The notes below the pieces were generated by a model. The model was not told the origin of the DNA, made no database searches, and worked only from the letters and a program-made list of their open reading frames with translations. Positions 1 through 6,325 of a stretch of 12,405 bases of DNA are shown here, piece by piece (positions within the stretch are counted from its first letter, which is position 1; every line of letters begins with the position of its first letter). Where the stretch lies: the NCBI GenBank assembly GCA_030625925.1, contig DAOUPY010000018.1:1-12405 (forward strand). The letters run 5' to 3'. Both the position numbers and the translations under genes were made by a program. This DNA comes from Fusobacteriaceae bacterium. Lineage in GTDB: Bacteria; Fusobacteriota; Fusobacteriia; Fusobacteriales; Fusobacteriaceae.

Positions 1-1176
1 GTATAAATCGTTTGGATTGTTTAAAACATAGTTAGATATATATTGATCTCCAGCGATAGCATTTAAAATTCCGAATCAACCAAATAAACTAAACCAAATA
101 AATAAGAAGAAAGTCGGGATTAAAGTAGAGGCTAAAACAAACTCTTTGATAGTTCTTCCCTTAGAAATTCTAGCGATAAATACACCTGTAAAAGGTGTCC
201 AAGATATCCACCAAATAAGGGTAGTTAATGGCCAGTCATTGAACCATCCTTTATCCTGAAATATAAATGTATCGGTAGCTATAGGAACTAAATCGATGAT
301 AGTTTTACCTAGTGTAGAAAGAATCATCTCCATAAAGAATCTAGTAGGTCCAAAAACAAATGTAAACATTAAAAGACTAAGTGCGATAACAATATTGAAA
401 TCTCCTAAGAATTTCATACCCTTTCCTAAGGGTAAAATTGCAGGAATTGTATATCCTATAAAAAGTACTCCTAAAATAATTAACGAAGAAGTCAGTCCAG
501 TAAATTGCATACCGAGGATTGCTTCTAAACCATTTTTAACCTGGAAAACACCCAGGCCGATAGATGCAGAAACTGTAAGGGCTGCCGCACTGGAAGCCAT
601 AATATTGGTGATAAATCCTAATTTTTTACCCCAAGGTTTATCCTTGAATCCCACTTGTATAGGTGATCCCGGTAAAAAACTAGCCTCTTTATGGTAGGCG
701 AAATAAGCTATAACCAAACCTGACATAGCATAGATTGTCCAAGCTGGTATTCCCCAATTATACATAGCTAAAGAAAGTGCGTTTTTCCCAGCGACTATAT
801 CAGTATACCCGCCAGCAAGCCCCTTGGGAGAGTGTAAGAAATGAACCATAGGCTCAGCTACTCCAAAGTTAACCAATCCTACACCGATTCCGGCAGTAAA
901 CAACATGGCTATCCAAGAGAAGGTAGAGAATTCAGGCTTAGAATCTTTAGCACCTAACTTAATCTTTCCATACTTAGAGAAAGCCAATGAAAATAAAATT
1001 AATAAAAACACTAATGGTAAACTAATGGTAAACCAGTTGAAAGTACCGTGGAAATCATATACCCATTTCCATAGATTGGTGGTTAACGATGTGGGGTTAA
1101 TCAGTCCCCACAGAGCAAATACGGCGGTAATTGCTAATGAAACATAAAATAATAAATTTGAATCTTTCTTTTTCAT
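1..1176 (-). CDS. BCCT-family (betaine/carnitine/choline) transporter, partial, with in-frame TGA
   Basis: Secondary transporter of the BCCT family, which imports glycine betaine, carnitine or choline across the inner membrane, usually with Na+. Reading leftward from ATG 1174-1176, preceded by AAGGAG, about 366 hydrophobic residues are visible. They include the glycine motif GIGVG (96-100) followed by FGVAEP, and the family signature WWISWTPFTGVFIARIS with GRT (322-342), which holds the aromatic-box tryptophans. An in-frame TGA at 76-78 stops the ORF at residue 366, far short of the usual ~500 residues. The same frame stays open beyond it to the window edge (25 codons, starting FGILNAIAGD). 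The stop falls just after WFSLFG, where the family normally has another Gly, so GGA to TGA is a one-base change. It may be a nonsense mutation, a sequencing error or, less likely, recoding. The family call is firm, the substrate is not. Confidence 0.85.
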
Positions 1177-1223
1177 AGTTTAAACTCCTTTTTTAATAAT
1201 GATTTTCTTGGTAAAAGTTTAGC

Positions 1224-1252
1224 ATTATATATGTGGAAATATGTTGTGTTTA
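1224..1252 (-). promoter_or_regulatory. Putative sigma-70-type promoter of the BCCT transporter
   Basis: On the minus strand a TATAAT -10 hexamer (1224-1229) lies 17 nt downstream of TAAACA (1247-1252), a 4/6 match to the -35 consensus. It is about 48 bp upstream of the transporter start codon. The rest of the 1177-1455 divergent gap is plain A/T-rich sequence. Confidence 0.5.
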
Positions 1253-1374
1253 ACCAAAAACCATACTTTTTTAGAACGAATAGTGTATATTTTGTAGCGA
1301 ATTTTTAAAAATTTATAGAAAAAAACTATTGATGGATGTGGAAAAAAAATAATTTAGTAAAGGAATGCTTACCT

Positions 1375-1404
1375 TTGAATTTAAAATGGTGTAAAATAAA
1401 TATA
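1375..1404 (+). promoter_or_regulatory. Possible promoter region of the birA cluster
   Basis: TTGAAT at 1375-1380 resembles a -35 box, and A/T-rich -10-like sequence follows at about 1398-1404. An alternative TAAAAT at 1392-1397 would pair with a poorer -35. The exact hexamers cannot be decided from sequence alone. Position, some 50-80 bp upstream of birA and divergent from the transporter, fits an operon promoter. Confidence 0.35.
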
Positions 1405-1455
1405 TATATCGATTCTTTTTATTAAAGAATAAAAGTTTAGAAGGAGGGGAAATAA

Positions 1456-2160
1456 ATGAGAATATTTCACTTTGATGAGCTGGGATCGACCAGTGACTAT
1501 CTGAAGGAAAAAAAGGATAAAAAAGAATGGGACCTGGTTATAGCAGACGTTCAAACTTCCGGACGGGGGCGGCGTGGAAATCTTTGGGTATCTCCTGCTG
1601 GAGCAGGACTATTCAGCTTTGTCTTAAAGGAAGACCCCAACCTAAGTATGGAAGAATATAGTAAACTGCCATTAGTCGCGGGTATGGCTCTATTACAGGG
1701 GTTAAAGGCTGTGGTGGAATTAGATTATAAATTTAAATGGACTAACGATATATATTTATTGGATAAAAAATTATCTGGAATTTTGGTGGAAAAAGTAGGA
1801 GATTTTTTTATTGTAGGGATAGGGATAAACATAAATAATTCAAATTTTTTAGGAGAGTCTAAAAATGGTATCTCTTTAAAAAGTGTAACAGGGGATAAAT
1901 ATGAAGTTGAAAACACAATAAAAATAATTATGAATTCATTTAAAAAATATTGGAATAGATACCTCAGGGGAGAATGGAATGAGATCTTGCGGGAGATAAA
2001 TCAAAAGAATTATCTTCTAAATAGAAAGATAGAGGTAGAATTTTTAGGTAAAAAAACATCTGGCATAGGAAGAAAAATCTTGAAAGATGGTAAATTAGAG
2101 GTAGAAACTGCAGATGGAATAAAAGAATTTATGGTAGGAGAGATCCATATTAAATTATAG
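1456..2160 (+). CDS. birA: Biotin--[acetyl-CoA-carboxylase] ligase, monofunctional
   Basis: Cytosolic biotin protein ligase: activates biotin with ATP to biotinyl-AMP and transfers it to the lysine of biotin carrier domains (acetyl-CoA carboxylase, biotin-dependent decarboxylases). Visible motifs are GSTSDYL near the N-terminus, the biotinyl-AMP loop SGRGRRG (35-41) followed by LWVSPAGAGL, KWTNDI (94-99), KLSGILVE (105-112) with the conserved active-site lysine, and GIGIN (121-125). A small C-terminal beta domain follows. The start ATG is well set by AGGAGGGG. At 234 residues it lacks the N-terminal winged-helix DNA-binding domain of E. coli BirA, so it should be an enzyme only and not the biotin repressor. 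It is the first gene of a probable four-gene run; the next start is about 9-12 bp after its TAG stop. Confidence 0.95.
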   Translation: MRIFHFDELGSTSDYLKEKKDKKEWDLVIADVQTSGRGRRGNLWVSPAGAGLFSFVLKEDPNLSMEEYSKLPLVAGMALLQGLKAVVELDYKFKWTNDIYLLDKKLSGILVEKVGDFFIVGIGININNSNFLGESKNGISLKSVTGDKYEVENTIKIIMNSFKKYWNRYLRGEWNEILREINQKNYLLNRKIEVEFLGKKTSGIGRKILKDGKLEVETADGIKEFMVGEIHIKL

Positions 2161-2169
2161 AGGGGGGCT

Positions 2170-3069
2170 GTGGTGAGAAAAAAAATGAAAAAGGGACTGA
2201 TAAATATAATAATTCTTATGGTTATCTCCATTATTTTAGGAAATACCTTGAGGATAGATGCAGACATAGATGAAAATTTGAGAGTTAGAATGTATTATAG
2301 TTTGGCCATATTTATGAATTTAATTCCCATAGTTTATTTTTTATTTAAATTCAGAGTAGCTAAAAAAAGACCTATATTCTTCATAGGGTTTATCTTCTAC
2401 TATTTAATAATCCTGCCCATATGGATGAGCCTTTCCTTTGAAGAAGGAATGATGGGGCAATTTGGTTTAACCAGGGATAATTTGACATCACTGAAATGGA
2501 TAATAATATTAAACTTAATGCTTTTATTGATCTCTCAATTTTTTATAATCAAATATGTATTTGTGGATATTTTATCCGGCAGGAGGAGAGCTAAGACTGA
2601 TGATATAGGAATAGTTCTTTTAACCTATATAACATTGGGAATAATTTTTGGTTTTTCCTACATATTATTGATAGAAAATAATCCAAATGCCTTAGAGGGG
2701 ATGATATCAAAAAGTTTAGGGACAAGAGATTTATATTTTAGGGGGATGTATTTTAGTTTTATAACCTTAACCAGTGTAGGCTATGGAGAAATAGTTCCCA
2801 TATCTGTGGCTGCTCAGGCATTGACCATATTAGAGAGTGTGATGGGTGTTTTACTCCTAAGTTTTTCTCTGGGAATTATATTTAGTTCAAATTTGAATAT
2901 AAAGGAAGAGCAGGAAAAAATAGACAAAGAAAAGCTGGAGAAAAAAAATATAGATAGAGATACTTCACCGGCAAAATATAAAGAATTGAAAATAAGGTTA
3001 ATGTTGGAGTTTGAGGAGAGTTTGGACAGGAATATCGAAAGATATATTGAGGGAAAAGATGAAAGTTAG
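2170..3069 (+). CDS. Membrane protein with K+-channel pore domain (Ion_trans_2 type)
   Basis: Probable potassium-selective channel of the inner membrane. The C-terminal half has the two-helix pore layout: a helix at about 146-168, a pore loop with the selectivity filter TSVGYGEI (201-208), and a second helix at about 215-240. It is followed by a charged, coiled-coil-like cytoplasmic tail (244-299, rich in E/K). Ahead of it lie about four hydrophobic segments (roughly 8-25, 42-60, 69-88, 109-130) with no S4-like run of regularly spaced arginines, so voltage sensing is not indicated. There is no RCK/TrkA-N domain. Start: tandem GTG codons at 2170 and 2173 follow AGGGGGG at 2161-2167. The second GTG has better spacing, and ATG 2185 is an alternative too far from the Shine-Dalgarno. 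Likely co-transcribed with birA. The physiological role is unknown. Confidence 0.8.
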   Translation: MVRKKMKKGLINIIILMVISIILGNTLRIDADIDENLRVRMYYSLAIFMNLIPIVYFLFKFRVAKKRPIFFIGFIFYYLIILPIWMSLSFEEGMMGQFGLTRDNLTSLKWIIILNLMLLLISQFFIIKYVFVDILSGRRRAKTDDIGIVLLTYITLGIIFGFSYILLIENNPNALEGMISKSLGTRDLYFRGMYFSFITLTSVGYGEIVPISVAAQALTILESVMGVLLLSFSLGIIFSSNLNIKEEQEKIDKEKLEKKNIDRDTSPAKYKELKIRLMLEFEESLDRNIERYIEGKDES

Positions 3070-3158
3070 TATAAAACTTAGATAAAAAGATAAGTTCTAG
3101 ATAGACTAATCATGAACAAAGATTTGAAAAAAATGTAACAAAAAAAGGAGAAGAAAAA

Positions 3159-4202
3159 ATGGAAAAGATACTCGTTGGCTTAAGCGGAGGAGTAGATTCT
3201 TCAGTAACTTCATATATTTTGAAAGAAGGCGGGTATGAGGTAATAGCAGTGACTCTGCAAGTGGATAAAAACTCCCAGGGAGAGATTGCAGAAGCTAAAA
3301 AAGTAGCCGATACATTGGGAATAAAACATGTAGTTTTAGATGTATCAGAAGATTTTGAAAAGATAGTGATTAAGAATTTTTTAGATGGATATAGCAATGG
3401 GACAACTCCTTCACCTTGTGTAGTATGTGATGAGAGGATAAAGATAAAAACTCTCGTAGATTATGCAGATTTAGTAGGAGCAAAATATATAGCCACAGGA
3501 CATTATTGTAATTTGGAATATTCACCCCAAATGGAGAAATATCTCCTGAAAAATGCAGCAGATATACGTAAAGATCAAACCTATATGCTTTATAGATTGG
3601 ATGAGAGTACCCTGAAAAGGATGAAATTTCCCCTATATGACTTTACTAAAGCGGAAGTTAGGGAGATGGCCAAAAAAATAGGATTGGTAACTCATAATAA
3701 AAAAGACAGCCAGGGAATATGTTTTGCTCCAGAGGGGTATAAGACATATTTACAGGGGAAATTAGAGGATAAGATCGAAAAAGGAAACTTTGTAGATGAA
3801 GATGGAAACATAATGGGGGTTCATGATGGATATCAGCTCTATACCATCGGGCAGAGAAGAGGTTTAAATTTAAAAAAACCGAGACCCTATTTTATATTGG
3901 ATATAAGACCTTCTAAAAACGAGATCCTTTTGGGAGACTACGATAAATTATTTATGAAAGAGGTGGAGCTGATAGATTATAAGTTTGTAGTTGATATAGA
4001 TAAATTGTTGGAGATAGAGCTCATGGCAAGGCCGAGGTTTTCAAGTCATGGATCTATGGGCAGGTTAAAAAGAATTTCTGAACCTGGAAAGGAAGACAAA
4101 ATATATTTTGAATATCAAGAGAAAAATCCACAGAACGCTAGAGGGCAGCATATGGTACTCTATTATGGTAAATACCTGGTAGGCGGAGGAGTGATAGGAT
4201 GA
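3159..4202 (+). CDS. mnmA: tRNA-specific 2-thiouridylase MnmA
   Basis: Catalyses ATP-dependent 2-thiolation of wobble uridine U34 in tRNA-Lys, -Glu and -Gln, taking sulfur from a persulfide relay. The ATP-pyrophosphatase P-loop SGGVDSS is at residues 9-15. PCVVCDERIK (86-95) carries the catalytic Cys90. ATGHYC (112-117) and DSQGICF (183-189) follow, the latter with the second catalytic Cys188. C-terminal beta domains close with a typical GGGVIG end. At 347 residues it is a normal length, a little short because the loop after VTLQV lacks the insert seen in E. coli. Start ATG follows AGGAG. It is 89 bp downstream of the channel gene with no visible terminator, and its TGA overlaps the next gene's ATG (ATGA), implying translational coupling. 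Fusobacteria often have two MnmA paralogues; which one this is cannot be told. Confidence 0.93.
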   Translation: MEKILVGLSGGVDSSVTSYILKEGGYEVIAVTLQVDKNSQGEIAEAKKVADTLGIKHVVLDVSEDFEKIVIKNFLDGYSNGTTPSPCVVCDERIKIKTLVDYADLVGAKYIATGHYCNLEYSPQMEKYLLKNAADIRKDQTYMLYRLDESTLKRMKFPLYDFTKAEVREMAKKIGLVTHNKKDSQGICFAPEGYKTYLQGKLEDKIEKGNFVDEDGNIMGVHDGYQLYTIGQRRGLNLKKPRPYFILDIRPSKNEILLGDYDKLFMKEVELIDYKFVVDIDKLLEIELMARPRFSSHGSMGRLKRISEPGKEDKIYFEYQEKNPQNARGQHMVLYYGKYLVGGGVIG

Positions 4203-4657
4203 AAAAAATATTTATGGTGTTGATGGCTTTAATCTTTATAGGCTGTAATAAAACTGAGGTAAAAACTAAAGAGTTGGTTTTTACCAGACAAATGATTCAG
4301 ATTACCATAGATAGTATAGAGGAGTTAGAATTAGGAGACACTTCAGAAATAACTTTTAAATTATGGGGGTATGACCTGTATATTGCAGATGCCGGTGCCA
4401 CTCTGTTAAAAGAATATAAATATAACCTGTTTAAATTACCAGTGACCTATGGGATTTATTATCAAAAAGAATGGGATGAAAAAATAAAACCTAGTGGAAG
4501 TGGTAAATATGGATATTATATAACTTTAGAGGGAGAAAATAAGGAAGGGAAAAAATATAAGATAGATTATGAGGCTACCAGCAAGGATTATTTCGGAATT
4601 AGAAAAACAAAAATAGAAGAGTTATCGGAAAAAATCTACATAAGGGAGATAAGATGA
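4199..4657 (+). CDS. Putative small lipoprotein, function unknown
   Basis: A 152-residue protein that I do not recognise. It begins with a lysine-started signal sequence (residues 1-15) ending in IFIGC, a lipobox-like site with Cys16, followed by a hydrophilic N-K-T-E stretch. This suggests a lipid-anchored envelope protein; the -3 Phe is not ideal for signal peptidase II. The mature part is rich in charged residues, Tyr and alternating hydrophobics, consistent with a small beta-rich domain, and has no Cys and no obvious catalytic motif. The ATG overlaps the mnmA stop by 4 bp, with GGAGGAG inside the mnmA end as ribosome binding site, so the pair is translationally coupled. No functional tie to tRNA thiolation is evident; coupling may only reflect operon compaction. 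Confidence 0.75.
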   Translation: MKKIFMVLMALIFIGCNKTEVKTKELVFTRQMIQITIDSIEELELGDTSEITFKLWGYDLYIADAGATLLKEYKYNLFKLPVTYGIYYQKEWDEKIKPSGSGKYGYYITLEGENKEGKKYKIDYEATSKDYFGIRKTKIEELSEKIYIREIR

Positions 4658-4665
4658 AATCTTAT

Positions 4666-4694
4666 TTTAATATCTTAATTTTATAGAGTATACT
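4666..4694 (+). promoter_or_regulatory. Possible promoter of the ferredoxin gene
   Basis: TATACT at 4689-4694 is a good -10 hexamer, with TTTAAT 17 nt upstream as a weak -35. It sits in the 80-bp gap between the lipoprotein stop and the ferredoxin start, which would let the ferredoxin be expressed independently of the birA-mnmA run. Confidence 0.4.
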
Positions 4695-4737
4695 AAAAAT
4701 AGGTATATCAACTAATAAGTAATCAGGAGGAGATAAG

Positions 4738-4914
4738 ATGTCACACAGAATAAGAAAAGATGAGTGTATTTCATGTGGAGCATGTGAAGATGTATGCCCG
4801 GTAACTTGTATTTCAGAAGTAGAAGATGGTAAAAGATTGATAGATGAAGATGCGTGTATCGACTGTACTGCATGTGCAGGAGTATGCCCGGTAGCTTGCA
4901 TAGATCAAGTATAA
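4738..4914 (+). CDS. 2[4Fe-4S] bacterial-type ferredoxin
   Basis: A 58-residue soluble low-potential electron carrier of the clostridial type, serving anaerobic redox enzymes. Two pseudo-symmetric cluster motifs CxxCxxCxxxCP are visible: Cys10/13/16/20 and Cys40/43/46/50, giving two [4Fe-4S] clusters. Start ATG follows AGGAGGAGA. An oddity is that both halves read CPVxCI, adding Cys24 and Cys54 at the place where clostridial ferredoxins usually have Ala (CPVxAI). It is a stand-alone gene: a possible promoter lies upstream, and a strong terminator begins 8 bp after the stop. The redox partner cannot be named from the window. Confidence 0.93.
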   Translation: MSHRIRKDECISCGACEDVCPVTCISEVEDGKRLIDEDACIDCTACAGVCPVACIDQV

Positions 4915-4921
4915 GATTGTT

Positions 4922-4960
4922 AAAGGGTTAGAATATTCGATGAATATTCTAACCTTTTTT
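4922..4960 (+). terminator. Intrinsic terminator of the ferredoxin gene
   Basis: A perfect 13-bp stem (GGTTAGAATATTC at 4926-4938 and its complement at 4942-4954) with a 3-nt loop is followed by six T. Flanking AAAG/TTTT lengthens the stem. It is strong and lies directly after the ferredoxin stop codon. Confidence 0.95.
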
Positions 4961-4999
4961 ATTATCTAGGAAATTATACCCGTAAAGAGCGTAATACTA

Positions 5000-5050
5000 C
5001 CAGCGAATGTCATCACCAAGATTTCTGCCAGTGAATGGCATCACCAAAAT
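5000..5050. repeat. Two-copy 28-bp-period direct repeat
   Basis: CCAGCGAATGTCATCACCAA (from 5000) recurs as CCAGTGAATGGCATCACCAA (from 5028), with 2 mismatches in 20 plus a similar tail. It is higher in GC than its surroundings. The function is unknown. Confidence 0.75.
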
Positions 5051-5068
5051 ACTAGTAGTTTACTTTAC

Positions 5069-5167
5069 AAACATAGAATTTTGAGATAGAGATTATTACA
5101 TAATCTAAGAATCTTGAGATAGGGATTTATTCGTAAACATAGAATTTTGCGCTAAAATTTATGGAAT
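5069..5167. repeat. Three degenerate 33-bp tandem repeats
   Basis: Units start at 5069, 5102 and 5135. Units 1 and 3 share AAACATAGAATTTTG exactly. Unit 2 reads AATCTAAGAATCTTG, and units 1 and 2 both continue with AGATAG.GATT. The third unit diverges after 15 bp. The units are contiguous, with no spacers, so this is not a CRISPR. Confidence 0.7.
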
Positions 5168-5208
5168 AAATAAAAAATTATAAAGACTAAGATTGTGCCT
5201 GTCTGGAT

Positions 5209-5231
5209 GCAACGTCAAGTTGCTTTTTTTT
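5209..5231 (+). terminator. Orphan intrinsic terminator upstream of kdsD
   Basis: GCAAC (5209-5213) and GTTGC (5219-5223) form a short 5-bp stem around a 5-nt loop, followed by a run of about nine T. It lies about 250 bp beyond the ferredoxin terminator and before the kdsD promoter, so it would end a transcript with no coding gene. Confidence 0.6.
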
Positions 5232-5236
5232 TATGG

Positions 5237-5265
5237 ATGAATAAACCAAAAAAAAATGATATAAT
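5237..5265 (+). promoter_or_regulatory. Putative promoter of kdsD
   Basis: A perfect TATAAT -10 (5260-5265) lies 25 bp before the kdsD start codon. No good -35 is seen at 16-18 bp spacing; the region at 5237-5243 is only a weak match. Confidence 0.5.
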
Positions 5266-5289
5266 AAAGAAAAACATACAGGGGGAATC

Positions 5290-6249
5290 ATGGATATAAA
5301 AGATTATGCTCAGGAAATATTTGATGTTGAAATAGATGAATTAAAAAAAGTAAGGGATAAAATAGGGCAGGAATTGGAGAGAACAGCCAAATTGATCATG
5401 GACTGCAAGGGGAAGGTCGTTGTCACAGGAATCGGAAAATCTGGAATAGTAGGGAAAAAAATAGCTGCAACCTTAGCTTCTACAGGAACATTGACCGTCT
5501 TTATAAATTCAGCTGAAGGTCTTCATGGTGATCTTGGGATGGTTCATAGAGAAGATGTGGTAATTGCTATTTCAAACTCAGGAAACAGTGATGAGGTAGT
5601 ATCTATAATTCCATCAATAAAAAAAATAGGTGCAAAATTAATAGCTATGACTGGAAATAAAAGGTCTAAGTTAGGGGTGGAAGCTAATGAAGTATTGGAT
5701 ATAGGTGTCGAAAGGGAAGCTTGTCCTATGAATATAGCTCCTACTTGCTCGACTACAGCTACTATGGTTATGGGAGATGCTTTAGCATCAGTACTTATTA
5801 AATTAAGAAATTTCAAACCAGAAAATTTTGCTGTATATCATCCGGGAGGCAGCCTGGGTAGAAGGCTGCTAATGAAGGTGAAAGATGTGATGCACAGTGG
5901 GTCTAATCTTGCAGTTGTAGAAAAAGATACCGATATAGATGAGGTATTGGTGACTATGACAAAGAAAAAACTGGGAGCTGTCTGTGTACTGGAAAACGAG
6001 AAGATGGTAGGAATAATCACAGAGGGAGATATTAGAAGAGCCTTGGGAAATAAAGAGGAATTTTTCACCTATAAAGCTAAAGATGTTATGATCTCTAAAT
6101 TTACTTATATTGAATCTGAAAAGATGGCTGTAGATGCATTGGAACTCATGGAAAACAGAGATAGTCAAATTTCAGTTTTACCTGTGTTAGAAGGAGAAAA
6201 ATTAATAGGTATGGTAAGGATCCATGATTTATTAAATAGTGTCAATTAA
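5290..6249 (+). CDS. kdsD: D-arabinose 5-phosphate isomerase (SIS + CBS pair)
   Basis: Cytosolic isomerase converting ribulose 5-phosphate to arabinose 5-phosphate, the first step towards Kdo for lipopolysaccharide. An N-terminal SIS sugar-isomerase domain (about 30-170) shows GIGKSGIVGKK (47-57), HGDLGM (79-84) with the catalytic-type histidine, and SNSGNSDE (95-102). It is followed by PMNIAPTCSTTA and HPGGSLGRRL, both hallmarks of the KdsD/KpsF group. Two CBS domains make up the C-terminus (about 195-319, with KDVMHSG and KDVMISK entry motifs). At 319 residues it has full family length. ATG 5290 follows GGGGG. It is apparently monocistronic here, as the other kds genes are not adjacent. A KpsF- or GutQ-like paralogue with the same activity is the only real alternative name. 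It is the best evidence in the window for a Gram-negative envelope. Confidence 0.92.
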   Translation: MDIKDYAQEIFDVEIDELKKVRDKIGQELERTAKLIMDCKGKVVVTGIGKSGIVGKKIAATLASTGTLTVFINSAEGLHGDLGMVHREDVVIAISNSGNSDEVVSIIPSIKKIGAKLIAMTGNKRSKLGVEANEVLDIGVEREACPMNIAPTCSTTATMVMGDALASVLIKLRNFKPENFAVYHPGGSLGRRLLMKVKDVMHSGSNLAVVEKDTDIDEVLVTMTKKKLGAVCVLENEKMVGIITEGDIRRALGNKEEFFTYKAKDVMISKFTYIESEKMAVDALELMENRDSQISVLPVLEGEKLIGMVRIHDLLNSVN

Positions 6250-6251
6250 TC

Positions 6252-6280
6252 TTGACAAGTTTACTATGATAATATATAAT
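6252..6280 (+). promoter_or_regulatory. Perfect consensus sigma-70 promoter of the selenoprotein gene
   Basis: TTGACA (6252-6257), an exact 17-nt spacer and TATAAT (6275-6280) form a textbook sigma-70 promoter. It begins 3 bp after the kdsD stop codon and 45 bp before the start codon of the next gene, so that gene should be transcribed strongly and independently. Confidence 0.9.
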
Positions 6281-6325
6281 TTATATATTAAGAAAATATA
6301 ATATTGATTTCAGGAGGAGTTTTAA

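Larger units (their letters stand above)
4961..5289. other. Gene-free interval with short direct repeats and an orphan terminator
   Basis: There is no ORF with a Shine-Dalgarno and no tRNA-like fold in this stretch. It contains two 23-bp imperfect copies at a 28-bp period, about three 33-bp-period copies, a second intrinsic terminator at 5209-5230, and the promoter and ribosome binding site of the following gene. Confidence 0.7.

Noticed and set aside
296..697. 133-codon plus-strand ORF inside the BCCT gene
   Set aside because: It is a shadow of the conserved transporter on the other strand, with no family resemblance and no Shine-Dalgarno.
3111..3137. Eight-codon ORF (MNKDLKKM) before mnmA
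   Set aside because: It has no ribosome binding site and no hairpin or terminator after it; a chance ORF in the 89-bp gap.
4200..4202. Readthrough of the mnmA TGA as Sec or Trp
   Set aside because: MnmA proteins normally end at this point (GGGVIG), the next in-frame stop follows soon after, and the following gene starts here with its own Shine-Dalgarno.
4662..4901. 79-codon ORF on the minus strand over the ferredoxin
   Set aside because: It is antisense to a clear ferredoxin; the cysteine-rich coding strand produces the apparent His/Ser/Ala-rich frame, and there is no ribosome binding site.
5000..5167. Small CRISPR array
   Set aside because: Repeats are imperfect, contiguous or nearly so, without unique spacers of constant length, and no cas gene is nearby.
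5544..6168. Three minus-strand ORFs within kdsD
   Set aside because: They overlap a well-supported kdsD, are mutually overlapping in different frames, and have no recognisable domains.
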